Part shown: positions 44,534-53,527 of the stretch, piece after piece | Numbering within the stretch: the first letter of the stretch is position 1 | Layout of the letters: each line of letters starts with the position of its first letter | The notes under the pieces: model-generated | What the model saw: the letters and a program-made list of their open reading frames with translations, nothing else | Told to the model about the DNA's origin: nothing | Databases searched by the model: none | Program-made: the position numbers and the translations under genes | Source: Bacillota bacterium | Lineage (GTDB): Bacteria > Bacillota > Clostridia > Acetivibrionales > DSM-2933 | Direction of reading: 5' to 3' | Assembly: GCA_023430975.1 (NCBI GenBank) | Contig: JAEYYB010000178.1 | Coordinates: forward strand, 1-64,000 | DNA length: 64,000 nucleotides

Positions 44534-45490
44534 CTATTGGCCGAGCTTCTTTCTGATTTCTGCCTCAGGATCAGGAACATTTGGAACCTGAATTCCGGGC
44601 AGATTATTTGATGGGTTGTTTAATCCCGGTAAGCTGTTACTGTTATTCTGATTTGGATTTGATATTGAATTTCTATTTTTTTCATTTTGCTTTTGTATGC
44701 TTTCCAGCATTTTCTGTGTTATGCCGTCAGCTGTAATCAAGCTGTTCTGGTCTATGGATGTGAGCTTCTCGTTCTTTTTCTTCTCGTAAGAAGCTTTCTC
44801 GTTGGAAAGCTCACTTATATCCAGATCCAGCTGCAATGTGAGCAAATACTCGTCAAAGACCTTCTCCTTACTGCCAAGAATGCTTTTTATCTCAACCATA
44901 TGGTATACTGCCTTATCAAAATCGATTTTATTGATTAAATCCTGATATTTTGCAGTGTCGTCGTTAGAGGAATCCTCCGATATGCCCGGTTGGGGAATAA
45001 TACTACCTGAGCTACTAAAGGAGACTATCTGATTTAAATTGGAAACTACCCCTTGAACATACTGTTTACTGCTGTCTATTTCTTCTTTTTTAAATCCTTC
45101 AGATGGAAGTGCATCAACTTTTTGTTTCCAATCAATCTTATCCTGGGCGGTTTGCTGATTGTTTTGCTTGTTAATAGGCTGGTTGTTATCTTTGATGCTT
45201 GGATTAGCAATTACCTGACTATCATTTACAATTGACTGGGTTGCTGTTAGTGGAACAGGGGTACTGTTAAGAACAGAGCTTGTATTAATAGGGCTGCTGT
45301 TTACCTCCACTGAATTGCTTGGAGAAGAATTTAGAGCTTGATTATTAACATTTGAAGCGTTTTTATCGCTTAAAAAGTAAAGCGTCAATGAGCCTGCAAA
45401 TATAACAACGAAGATCACGGAAAAAATAATTATTGGCCTGGGGCCTGTGAAACTACTGATTTTTCTTGAATTTTTCTTGCTTTTTTTCAT
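44534..45490 (-). CDS. Membrane-anchored protein of unknown function
   Basis: A 318-residue protein. Basic N-terminus, one membrane segment (about 19-43), a low-complexity Asn/Ser/Thr/Pro stretch (about 45-130) serving as a spacer, then a helical domain (about 130-265, including TAKYQDLINKIDFDKAVYHM) and an Asn/Pro-rich tail. It is probably exposed outside the membrane. I recognise no domain. It is divergent from nothing nearby and ends at its own terminator. It lies 75 bases from the REC-kinase gene on the same strand, so co-expression is possible. Confidence 0.7.
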   Translation of the reverse strand: MKKSKKNSRKISSFTGPRPIIIFSVIFVVIFAGSLTLYFLSDKNASNVNNQALNSSPSNSVEVNSSPINTSSVLNSTPVPLTATQSIVNDSQVIANPSIKDNNQPINKQNNQQTAQDKIDWKQKVDALPSEGFKKEEIDSSKQYVQGVVSNLNQIVSFSSSGSIIPQPGISEDSSNDDTAKYQDLINKIDFDKAVYHMVEIKSILGSKEKVFDEYLLTLQLDLDISELSNEKASYEKKKNEKLTSIDQNSLITADGITQKMLESIQKQNEKNRNSISNPNQNNSNSLPGLNNPSNNLPGIQVPNVPDPEAEIRKKLGQ

Positions 45491-45565
45491 ATGTATCCCT
45501 CCGACTAATATTATATTAGGTAATATACAGAATTGTAAAGATAAATAGATAGATATATGGAAGAA

Positions 45566-46657
45566 TTAGTGATTTTTGGGGAGGCTGAAGTAAAATGTTG
45601 CACCTTTGTCTATGTCGCCTGTCATCCAGGCTTTCCCATTATGCCGTTTTAGAATTCGCTGGCAAATAGCAAGGCCTACCCCTGATCCTTCAAATTCTTC
45701 TTTGGAATGAAGCCTCTGAAATACTCCAAAAAGTCTTGATGAGTATTTCATATCAAAGCCTGCACCATTATCTGAAACGGAAAAAATATATTCATTATTA
45801 ACTTCCATTGATCCTACATCTATGATTGCTGTTTCTTTGTGCCTGGTATATTTAAACGCATTGGAAAGTATGTTTAATATTAATAGCCTTATCATAACAC
45901 TATCACCAAATATAAATGGTAGAGGCTCTAGATTAAGTATAATTTTTCTATGGGATTCCATGCTTTTTAGGTCATTGTATACATCAAGGATAATATCACT
46001 AAGGTTTAAGGATTGATAATGAACTTTCATTTCACACATTTTGGAAAACTCAAGTAAACGGTCAACGGTATTTATAATTTCGATGGATTTTTCCTGTATG
46101 TTAGAAATAAGTTCCTTTCCATTCTCATCTATTTGATTTATGTGGTCTTCAGCTAAAATTTCAACTAACTTGTTTAGGGACAGTAAAGGTGCCTTGAGGT
46201 CATGGGATACTGTGTAGCAGAAGCTGTCAAGTTCTTGGTTGGCCTCTTTCAGGGATTCGGTATGTTTTTTAAGAGTAAGGTGTGTATTAACACGGGCAAG
46301 AAGTTCACTTGCATTGTATGGCTTGACTACATAGTCCTGGCCGCCAAGATCAAAGCCTTTTCTTATACTTTCTTCATCATTATAAGAAGTAAGGAATATA
46401 ATGGGGATATTCCTTAGATCAGGAGTATTTTTTATAAGTTTACAAAGTTCAAATCCATCCATTTGGGGCATATATATGTCTAAAAGAATTAAGTCTGGTT
46501 TTTGTTTATAAATGAGATTTAAAGCCTCATCACCACTAGTTGCAACCCTAATTCTAAAGATACTGTCCTTTAGGACAAGGACGGCTGCCTCTATATGTTC
46601 AGCTGTGTCATCAACCAGCAATATATCTGAAGGCTTGGATGAGTGTATATTTTCCAT
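45566..46657 (-). CDS. Response regulator-histidine kinase fusion
   Basis: A 363-residue soluble protein. The receiver domain (about 10-130) has DILLVDDTAEH, the phospho-acceptor Asp in LILLDIYMPQMDG, and the TSYN and KPYNA switch residues. It is followed by HisKA (SHDLKAPL with the His at about 151) and HATPase_c (ILNILSNAFKYT N-box, SDNGAGFD G1, GSGVGLAICQRI G2). This reversed order (receiver first) is typical of cytoplasmic kinases that take phosphate or signals from a partner. The hybrid kinase at 46992, divergently encoded, is a possible partner. Confidence 0.92.
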   Translation of the reverse strand: MENIHSSKPSDILLVDDTAEHIEAAVLVLKDSIFRIRVATSGDEALNLIYKQKPDLILLDIYMPQMDGFELCKLIKNTPDLRNIPIIFLTSYNDEESIRKGFDLGGQDYVVKPYNASELLARVNTHLTLKKHTESLKEANQELDSFCYTVSHDLKAPLLSLNKLVEILAEDHINQIDENGKELISNIQEKSIEIINTVDRLLEFSKMCEMKVHYQSLNLSDIILDVYNDLKSMESHRKIILNLEPLPFIFGDSVMIRLLILNILSNAFKYTRHKETAIIDVGSMEVNNEYIFSVSDNGAGFDMKYSSRLFGVFQRLHSKEEFEGSGVGLAICQRILKRHNGKAWMTGDIDKGATFYFSLPKNH

Positions 46658-46810
46658 ATGTGCTATCCTTTCATGTATTGGGATATATACTTTAACTTGT
46701 GTCCGTTGACTTCAATATACAAGAAACTTAAATAAGTTTAAAATATAGTGCTTAAAAAATCAATAGCTGTTTCAACTGGTACCAATCTAGAACTGTAAGT
46801 ACGTATATAT

Positions 46811-46840
46811 ATTAAAAGTGTTAATATATATTATATAGGA
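46811..46840. repeat. Hairpin repeat remnant, copy H
   Basis: ATTAAAAGTGTTAAT followed directly by ATATATTATATAGG: the first 15 bases of the repeat joined to what looks like the right-flank TATAGG. An internal deletion has removed the stem and loop. Confidence 0.55.
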
Positions 46841-46890
46841 TAAAAATAGTAATTGTACAAATTGAAAAATTGATTTAAAATAGAAGAAAG

Positions 46891-46931
46891 GCACAGGTGC
46901 CAAGTGAGATACTTGACTCTTGTGCTTTTTT
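46891..46931 (+). terminator. Leader terminator-like hairpin before the hybrid kinase
   Basis: GCACA pairs with TGTGC and, inside, CAAGT with ACTTG, followed by six T. Lying 60 bp before the kinase start, it may attenuate that gene or terminate upstream transcription. Confidence 0.55.
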
Positions 46932-46991
46932 GTCTGGAATTATAACATATGCTATGCCGTAATTTATATAAATGTTGAAGATGGTGGTTAT

Positions 46992-49727
46992 ATGAAATCA
47001 AAATGGGTGATAAGGCAATCCGCTATTAGTGGAATTGTTTTGGTAGTATTCTTTTTAATTGCGATTATGCTTGGCTGGAGCATGCTATATATGAATTCCA
47101 GCATAAAAGCTGAGCAAAATGCTGAAAAGAGGCGGACAGAATTTAAGCAATTGGGAATTAATCTTGCAGATGCATCCGATTATTTGACAGATGAGGCAAG
47201 AAAGTTTGCGGTAACATGTGATATTAATCATTTAAATAGATATTGGGAAGAAATAAATGTAACAAGAACAAGGGACAAAGTTATTTCAAGACTTCAGGAA
47301 TTAGAATCACCAAAGGAGGAATTGGAACTTCTTGCAGAGGCAAAAAAATACTCTGATGCACTGGTAGAGACTGAAAGAAGGTCTATGAGGCTTGTGATGG
47401 AGGCATTAGGAGAGAGCCAATCAAAGATGGTGCCTGAAATAGCAACATTTCAATTGAGTAATGAAGATAAATATTTAAACAGGGATAATAAACTGCTAAA
47501 AGCCGTTGAAATAATGAATGACGCACGTTATGATGCAGATAAAAAAAATATAATGGATCCTATAGATAGATTTCAAGAAATAATGAATTCACGCTTAGAA
47601 GCCGAGCTGGAGTCAGCGAGGAAAGGTACCGGCAGAGCAACTGCTTTGCAGGTAGTACTTGCGTTTATTATAATTTTTGCTATTGCAATCTTAATAAGAA
47701 TATTATTTAGTCAGGTGACCTTTCCAATAAAGAATTATACGCTTATGTTAAGGGACTTTTCTTTTGATAAAGAAGGATTTTGTCTTATACCCCAAGGAAC
47801 TATGGAGCTAAAAATGCTTGCAAATAACTTTAATGATCTTTACGCGTCATTTCAGGAGGAGTTGATACGAAGAAGGAGTGCAGAAGAAACAATGAAGGCT
47901 GCCAGGGATGAAGCTGATTTTGCCAACAGGGCTAAAAGTGAATTCCTTGCTAATATGAGCCACGAAATTAGAACGCCGCTAAACAGCATCATTGGATACC
48001 AGTATTTACTTAAGAATACCAGCCTTAATCCAAAGCAAGCTGAATTCTCTGATAATATTGGTATGGCTGCTAAAAATCTTTTGGGTATTATTAATGAAAT
48101 ATTGGATTTTTCCAAAATTGAAGCAGGAAGAATGGTCTTGGATGAAGTGGAATTCAATCTTGATTCAATGATAAGAGAGCTTTGTATAATTGTTGCCATG
48201 GAAGCTAAAAGAAAGGGCATTGATCTTGGTGTCATTGTTAATCCCGATGTTCCCAAGTTTTTTAGAGGAGATATTACAAGACTTAAACAGATTATCCTTA
48301 ATCTATTGTCAAATGGAATAAAATTCACTCATGAAGGGAGTATTTCTGTCGGCGTCGAGCTGTGCCAGAAAGATCAGGATTATGCTGTTATAAAGTTCTA
48401 TGTAAGGGATAGCGGTATAGGTATTAGTGATGAACAAAAAAAGACATTATTCCAGGCTTTTACACAAGGAGATGCTTCCACATCCAGAAAATATGGAGGC
48501 ACTGGATTGGGACTTGCAATAAGCAAAAAATTTGTTGAGCTTATGGGAGGGGAAATAAGTGTTGAAAGTCAGGTTGGTGTTGGCTCAATATTCAGTTTTA
48601 CTGTGAGATTAAAGATGGTAGACTCTATTTCCCAATCATATGAAAGTATAAATCCGAATATTGCATCAGAGCTGTTTAAAAACAAAAGAATTCTTTTGGT
48701 AGAAGATGATATGATCAATTTGCAAATGACAAAAGAGATAATTGAGAGTATGGGAATTAAAACTGACACAGTCAACAGCGGCCCGGAGGCAATTAGAAAG
48801 GTTCAACAGAATAAATATGAGGCTGTGCTTATGGATATACGTATGCCGGAAATGGATGGATATGAAACAGCAAGACGTATAAGGGGATTAGCTGAAGGAC
48901 GCTTTGTTCAAATAGTAGCATTGACGGCAGATGTGGTTGAAGGTGTTGACCAAAAAGCTGTAGAAGCTGGAATGGATGGTTATTTGACAAAGCCATTGGA
49001 GCCAATAAAGCTTTTGGAGGTGCTTTCGGGCATTATGATCAGTGAGTACAGGAAACATTCTGAAGGTAATTATAATGGTTTGCACCGTAAAAATCATTTA
49101 GAAGAAGATAAGACTTTGATCAGTGATTCTCTGGATTATATTGGAACAGTAAGAAGGTTAGGTGGCAGTGAGCACAAGTATATCAGCCTTTTAAAAGTAT
49201 ATATAGAAAACCACAAAAAGGATGGTGCTAAAATTAAGGATTTGATATCATCTGGAAAAACCCAGGAACTTAAGGAATTTGTTCACGCAATTAAGGGAAG
49301 TGCAGCCAATATTGGGGCTTTAAGAATAAAGAACATACTTTGTAAGCTGGAGAATACAACATTAAATGATAACATTGAAGAAGTTAGAAGTATTATAAAT
49401 GATCTTGAGGTAGAGTTAAAAGAGGTCTATGAGAGGGCAACCCAATATATTGAGTCCTTTGAGAATATAAGACAAAGCGAAAAGGAACCTATTAGAAAAG
49501 CATGTACTACCAGTATGGGGAATGATCTCAAGATGCTTTATAAGCTCCTTGATGAGGGAGATTCAACTGCCAAAAGCCTGTTTAATGAAAAAATGTGCTA
49601 TTTGACTGAATTTTTAGAAATAGAAGATTATAACGACTTAAAAGAAAAGATTACAACATATAAATTTAAAGAGGCAGCATTAAGCGTTGGCAGAATTATG
49701 CACAAAATAAAAGGAATCTTGTATTGA
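46992..49727 (+). CDS. Hybrid sensor histidine kinase (HK-REC-HPt)
   Basis: A 911-residue protein starting at ATG 46992 (GGTGGT 5 bases upstream; the frame extends further 5' without a site). A membrane segment (about 12-36), a helical extracytoplasmic sensor (about 40-215) and a second segment (about 217-238) are followed by HisKA (SHEIRTPLNSIIGY, His at about 332), HATPase_c (LNLLSNGIKF, DSGIGI, GGTGLGLAI), a receiver domain (VLMDIRMPEMDGYETAR) and an HPt domain (HAIKGSAANIG). This is a full phosphorelay in one protein. A YesN-type regulator gene begins 33 bases downstream and is the likely target. Confidence 0.93.
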   Translation: MKSKWVIRQSAISGIVLVVFFLIAIMLGWSMLYMNSSIKAEQNAEKRRTEFKQLGINLADASDYLTDEARKFAVTCDINHLNRYWEEINVTRTRDKVISRLQELESPKEELELLAEAKKYSDALVETERRSMRLVMEALGESQSKMVPEIATFQLSNEDKYLNRDNKLLKAVEIMNDARYDADKKNIMDPIDRFQEIMNSRLEAELESARKGTGRATALQVVLAFIIIFAIAILIRILFSQVTFPIKNYTLMLRDFSFDKEGFCLIPQGTMELKMLANNFNDLYASFQEELIRRRSAEETMKAARDEADFANRAKSEFLANMSHEIRTPLNSIIGYQYLLKNTSLNPKQAEFSDNIGMAAKNLLGIINEILDFSKIEAGRMVLDEVEFNLDSMIRELCIIVAMEAKRKGIDLGVIVNPDVPKFFRGDITRLKQIILNLLSNGIKFTHEGSISVGVELCQKDQDYAVIKFYVRDSGIGISDEQKKTLFQAFTQGDASTSRKYGGTGLGLAISKKFVELMGGEISVESQVGVGSIFSFTVRLKMVDSISQSYESINPNIASELFKNKRILLVEDDMINLQMTKEIIESMGIKTDTVNSGPEAIRKVQQNKYEAVLMDIRMPEMDGYETARRIRGLAEGRFVQIVALTADVVEGVDQKAVEAGMDGYLTKPLEPIKLLEVLSGIMISEYRKHSEGNYNGLHRKNHLEEDKTLISDSLDYIGTVRRLGGSEHKYISLLKVYIENHKKDGAKIKDLISSGKTQELKEFVHAIKGSAANIGALRIKNILCKLENTTLNDNIEEVRSIINDLEVELKEVYERATQYIESFENIRQSEKEPIRKACTTSMGNDLKMLYKLLDEGDSTAKSLFNEKMCYLTEFLEIEDYNDLKEKITTYKFKEAALSVGRIMHKIKGILY

Positions 49728-49759
49728 GATGAAATGGTGTATTGGGAGGATGGTTGAGC

Positions 49760-50836
49760 ATGTATAGGGTTTTGATTGTTGATGATGACAGGGCTGTAAG
49801 GTATATGCTGAAAAGATTTAAATGCTGGGACCTCTTTGGATTTATGCTGGCAGATGAAGCCTGTGACGGTAAAGAAGCATTAAAGAAACTTCAGGCTGAT
49901 GAATTTGATATTGTGATTTCTGACATAAAAATGCCTGGTATAGACGGTATTGAGTTTTTGAGTGAGTTAAGGAGTATGAAAAATGACATATGTGTTTTAT
50001 TTCTCAGCACCCATAGTGATTTCTCTTATGCAAAGCAAGGCATACGACTGGGAGTTTTTGACTATCTTATAAAGCCTTTAAAAGATGAAGCTTTGTGTGA
50101 AGCATTAGAGAGGGTGAAGGTATATCTGGATGAGAAAAATAAGCAAAAAGGCAGCTCGGATAGGAACAGTATCTTTTTAGAAAATATACAAGCATTTTAT
50201 TCAAAAAACGATGAAAAGAAGCTTGTTTCAGATATACTCTCAGGAAGCTTGGATGCAGTAAACAAAGGTAGAGATATATATAACAATTTAATTGGCTGTA
50301 CGGGAGTTGATCCGGCAAGACTTGCAATACTGCTTGAAAACATAATATCGGAAATAGATGAAAGCATTTATAAGTTGTTTCCATGGATTAAAGAAGTGGA
50401 AAGTATTGTGTCAATTGGTGTTTTTAAAGGAGATGACACTATTATGCTAGAGAGACAATTTCTTGATTACATAAGCAGCTGGGTCAGAATTATTTCAAAG
50501 TATGAATTGCATCAACCGGACAGCCTGATGCGGAAAATCTGTGAGTATGTGATAAATCATATTGAAGATGATGTTAAAGTGGAGACAATTGCAAATGAGC
50601 TATACGTAAACAGAGATTATATCGGGAAAGTATTCAAACAAAAGGCAGGATATCATTTAAGCGAATATATTACAAAGGTTAAGATGGAGCATGCTAAATA
50701 CCTCATCTCCAAGGGCAGGTATAAAAATTATGAAATAAGTGAGAAGCTAGGATACAAAAAGCCGGATTATTTTACTCAGTTATTTAAAAATTACACAGGC
50801 TACACCCCAACGGAATACAGGAAATTTGCCGTATAA
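49760..50836 (+). CDS. YesN-type response regulator (REC-AraC)
   Basis: A 358-residue protein from ATG 49760 (GGGAGG 11 bases upstream; a longer frame starts at 49742). Receiver domain (about 1-120: VLIVDDDRAVRYML, phospho-acceptor in FDIVISDIKMPGIDGIEFL, KPLKD), a middle helical region, and an AraC-type DNA-binding domain (about 250-358: ANELYVNRDYIGKVFKQKAG, KNYEISEKLGYKKPDYFTQL, YTGYTPTEYRKF). It lies 33 bases after the hybrid kinase gene and presumably acts as its output. The next feature is the urea-locus leader. Confidence 0.92.
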   Translation: MYRVLIVDDDRAVRYMLKRFKCWDLFGFMLADEACDGKEALKKLQADEFDIVISDIKMPGIDGIEFLSELRSMKNDICVLFLSTHSDFSYAKQGIRLGVFDYLIKPLKDEALCEALERVKVYLDEKNKQKGSSDRNSIFLENIQAFYSKNDEKKLVSDILSGSLDAVNKGRDIYNNLIGCTGVDPARLAILLENIISEIDESIYKLFPWIKEVESIVSIGVFKGDDTIMLERQFLDYISSWVRIISKYELHQPDSLMRKICEYVINHIEDDVKVETIANELYVNRDYIGKVFKQKAGYHLSEYITKVKMEHAKYLISKGRYKNYEISEKLGYKKPDYFTQLFKNYTGYTPTEYRKFAV

Positions 50837-50871
50837 GCCATAGGGGAAAAATTAAGGAGGCTTGCGATAAA

Positions 50872-50958
50872 ATGCAGGATGGGCAGAATGAAGTTGCAAA
50901 AAACCGGATTTTTGGTGTAAAAGTTCGGTTTTATGGGGTTCTGTTTTTAGCGGTTTGA
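50872..50958 (+). CDS. Possible 28-residue leader peptide ORF
   Basis: ATG at 50872 preceded by AAGGAGG 10 bases upstream, with a 28-codon frame ending TGA at 50956-50958. Its mid-part overlaps a hairpin (AAAACCG near 50900 with CGGTTTT near 50930) that probably terminates the YesN gene. It may be chance; it lacks any known motif. Confidence 0.25.
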   Translation: MQDGQNEVAKNRIFGVKVRFYGVLFLAV

Positions 50959-50993
50959 ATGTAGAATCAATGTATAATAATTAATAAGATGAC

Positions 50994-51088
50994 TGATTCC
51001 CAGGTTGAATCAAAAGACATAGCTCAGGTGCTATGAATAGTGCATATTCGGAAAAGGATTTATGCATTGTTTATAGCACTTTTTGTTT
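50994..51088 (+). promoter_or_regulatory. Urea-locus leader: tandem hairpins with a terminator
   Basis: Two small hairpins share a CAGGT loop. P1 has stem TGATTC/GAATCA around CCAGGTT (50994-51012); P2 has stem CATAGC/GCTATG around TCAGGT (51018-51035). The 3' arm of P2 (51030-51035) lies inside the 5' arm of a 19-bp terminator: GTGCTATGAATAGTGCATA (51028-51046) pairs with TATGCATTGTTTATAGCAC (51061-51079), then TTTTTGTTT. P2 and the terminator cannot form together. This is the geometry of antitermination leaders recognised by RNA-binding antiterminators such as ANTAR proteins, though the A1/G4 hexaloop rule is not met exactly. It precedes urtA by 115 bases. Confidence 0.75.
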
Positions 51089-51202
51089 AAAAAGCTTTAA
51101 AGTCATCAAAACATTTCTTATGGCCATGAGATTTGTATATCAATGTATCAAATGAAACTTGAAGAATCCAAGTTATTATGTTACTGAAAGGTGGTCAATA
51201 TT

Positions 51203-52465
51203 ATGAAAAAAAACAAGTTATATAAAATGAAAAAAGCTTTAATAAGTTTTACAGTGATTGCTTTATCAGCATCACTTATGCTTGCAGGCTGCGGAAACGA
51301 AGTACAGGAATCGACAGAGAATAAACCGGGAACAAATGCCTCATCAGGAGAAACTATAAAGGTGGGTATACTCCATTCACTAAGCGGTACCATGGCAATT
51401 AGCGAGATATCTGTTAAGGATGCAGAAATGATGGCAATAGAAGAAATCAATGCAGCCGGCGGGGTACTTGGCAAGAAAATTGAACCGGTGATCGAGGACG
51501 GAGCCTCCGATTGGCCCAAATTTGCAGAAAAGGCAAAGAAACTTCTCCAAAGCGATAAGGTTTCAACCGTTTTTGGATGCTGGACTTCTGCCAGCCGTAA
51601 AGCTGTATTGCCAGTATTTGAGGAGAACAAGGGACTTTTGTGGTACCCGGTACAGTATGAAGGAATGGAGTCTTCACCAAACATTTTCTATACAGGTGCG
51701 GCACCAAATCAGCAAATTGTACCTGCTGTTGAATGGCTTTTAAAGAATAAGGGAAAGAAATTTTACCTGCTCGGATCAGATTATGTTTTTCCAAGGACTG
51801 CAAATAAAATAATCAAAGCTCAGTTAAGCTCAATGGGTGGTGAAATGATTGCAGAAGAATATACTCCATTAGGTCATACGGATTATAGTACTATTGTAAA
51901 TAAGATCAAATCTGCCAAGCCGGATGTAGTATTCAACACTTTAAACGGTGATAGCAATGTCGCCTTCTTTAAACAGCTCAAAGATGCAGGAATCACTTCA
52001 AATGACATTACTACTTGCTCTGTAAGTGTTGCAGAAGAAGAGATAAGGGGTATTGGGGCGGAAAACATAAAAGGTCATCTTGTATCCTGGAACTATTACC
52101 AGACTACAGATACACCGGAAAATGCTGAGTTTGTAAAAAAATACAAGGCTAAATACGGAGACAAGAGGGTTACAGATGACCCTATAGAGGCTGCATATAT
52201 AGCAGTATATTTGTGGGCGGAGGCAGTTAAAAAGGCAGGATCCACAGAGGTTGACGAGGTTAGGGAAGCAGCTAAAGGACTCGAATTTAAAGCACCTGAA
52301 GGGACTGTCAAGATCGAAGGAGAGAACCAGCACATATGGAAACCTGTTAGGATTGGAGAGGTACAGGAAGACGGACTTATCAAGGAAATTTGGAGTACAG
52401 GTGAATCTGTAAGACCCGATCCATACTTAAAGACATATGACTGGGCAAAAGGATTAAGCAACTAA
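51203..52465 (+). CDS. urtA: Urea ABC transporter substrate-binding lipoprotein UrtA
   Basis: A 420-residue lipoprotein. The signal peptide ends in the lipobox LAGC (Cys at about 29). The type I periplasmic-binding fold follows, with [17 protein letters not shown] (about 55), [52 protein letters not shown] and WKPVRIGEV, which are typical of UrtA. It captures urea (or short amides) outside the membrane and delivers it to UrtBC. The start at 51203 is set by AGGTGG about 10 bases upstream; a GTG-initiated longer frame overlaps that site. The strong leader lies just upstream. Confidence 0.95.
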   Translation: MKKNKLYKMKKALISFTVIALSASLMLAGCGNEVQESTENKPGTNASSGETIKVGILHSLSGTMAISEISVKDAEMMAIEEINAAGGVLGKKIEPVIEDGASDWPKFAEKAKKLLQSDKVSTVFGCWTSASRKAVLPVFEENKGLLWYPVQYEGMESSPNIFYTGAAPNQQIVPAVEWLLKNKGKKFYLLGSDYVFPRTANKIIKAQLSSMGGEMIAEEYTPLGHTDYSTIVNKIKSAKPDVVFNTLNGDSNVAFFKQLKDAGITSNDITTCSVSVAEEEIRGIGAENIKGHLVSWNYYQTTDTPENAEFVKKYKAKYGDKRVTDDPIEAAYIAVYLWAEAVKKAGSTEVDEVREAAKGLEFKAPEGTVKIEGENQHIWKPVRIGEVQEDGLIKEIWSTGESVRPDPYLKTYDWAKGLSN

Positions 52466-52508
52466 TGAGATTTTAGAACTGTGGGAAATTATGGTGTCTA
52501 TTAAAGAT

Positions 52509-52533
52509 GAATTCTTTACTATGAATTCTTTTT
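52509..52533 (+). terminator. Partial terminator between urtA and urtB
   Basis: GAATTC (52509-52514) and GAATTC (52523-52528) form a 6-bp stem followed by T5. It would favour urtA mRNA over the permease genes, as is common for binding-protein genes. Confidence 0.5.
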
Positions 52534-52607
52534 ATAACAATATATGTTGACATCATAATTTTCCTTAAAAAGATGAAATCCTCGAAAGATATTGGAGAGT
52601 GAATAAT

Positions 52608-53516
52608 ATGAGTACAAATTTATTGCAGATTTTTAACGGCATAAGCGTAAGTTCAATTCTTCTGCTGGCAGCATTGGGATTGGCAATAACATTCGGTTTG
52701 ATGAAAATTATAAACATGGCCCATGGCGAGCTTATCATGATGGGGGCATATGTAACATATCTGGTACAAAACTTTTTTATATCCTTTGTTGGCGATAAAT
52801 TGTTCGATCTGTATTTTATACTTGCAATACCTCTATCTTTCGTAGTGACTGCTTTTATAGGTTATTCGCTTGAAATTACCATCATAAAACGCTTATACGG
52901 AAGGCCGCTTGACAGTATTTTGGCCACATGGGGTGTCAGTCTTGTTCTTCAACAGTTGGCAAGAAGCATTTTTGGGGCACCAAATGTAGATGTAAAAAGT
53001 CCTGGATGGCTAAACGGAGGATTGGTTGTTTTAAATGACCTTCAACTACCTTACAAAAGACTTTTTATTATTTTACTGGTTACATTTTGCATAGCAGGTG
53101 TATACTTTTTTCTTTATAAAACCGATGGTGGAAGAAGAATTAGAGCGGTTATGCAGAACAGAAGCATGGCACAAAGCCTTGGAATTAACACAAAGCGGGT
53201 GGATGCTATGACTTTCGCTTTAGGATCAGGATTGGCTGGTATTGCAGGCTGTGCATTGACACTTCTAGGCTCAATCGGACCAACCCTTGGAACGAACTAT
53301 ATTGTAGATACATTTATGGTTGTTGTGTTGGGTGGCGTTGGCAGGATAATAGGAACAGTGACGGGAGCTGGAGCAATAGGAATAGGAAATACAACTTTTG
53401 AATTTTTTACAAATGCTTCAATGGGAAAAGTTCTAGTCTTTCTTATGGTTATTCTTTTCCTTCAATGGAAGCCGCAAGGGTTCTTTACTATAAACAGCAG
53501 AGCTCTTGATGAGTAG
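52608..53516 (+). CDS. urtB: Urea ABC transporter permease UrtB
   Basis: A 302-residue permease of the LivH/branched-chain type with about eight membrane segments. Motifs: GLAITFGLMKIINMAHGELI (about 30-49), TWGVSLVLQQLARSIFG, RAVMQNRSMAQSLGIN and the closing VLVFLMVILFLQWKPQGFF. It pairs with UrtC to form the channel. The start is 52608 (GGAGAG 9 bases upstream). UrtC follows after 11 bases. Confidence 0.94.
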   Translation: MSTNLLQIFNGISVSSILLLAALGLAITFGLMKIINMAHGELIMMGAYVTYLVQNFFISFVGDKLFDLYFILAIPLSFVVTAFIGYSLEITIIKRLYGRPLDSILATWGVSLVLQQLARSIFGAPNVDVKSPGWLNGGLVVLNDLQLPYKRLFIILLVTFCIAGVYFFLYKTDGGRRIRAVMQNRSMAQSLGINTKRVDAMTFALGSGLAGIAGCALTLLGSIGPTLGTNYIVDTFMVVVLGGVGRIIGTVTGAGAIGIGNTTFEFFTNASMGKVLVFLMVILFLQWKPQGFFTINSRALDE

Positions 53517-53527
53517 GGGGTAATATC

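Larger units (their letters stand above)
46658..46991. other. Divergent intergenic region with repeat remnant and leader hairpin
   Basis: Contains a fragment of the hairpin repeat family (46811-46840) and a terminator-like hairpin before the hybrid kinase. No open frame. Confidence 0.6.

Noticed and set aside
50994..51088. Metabolite riboswitch or T-box upstream of urtA
   Set aside because: No T-box sequence (TGGNACC-type) or known aptamer core was seen; two small hairpins with equal loops fit a protein-bound antiterminator better.
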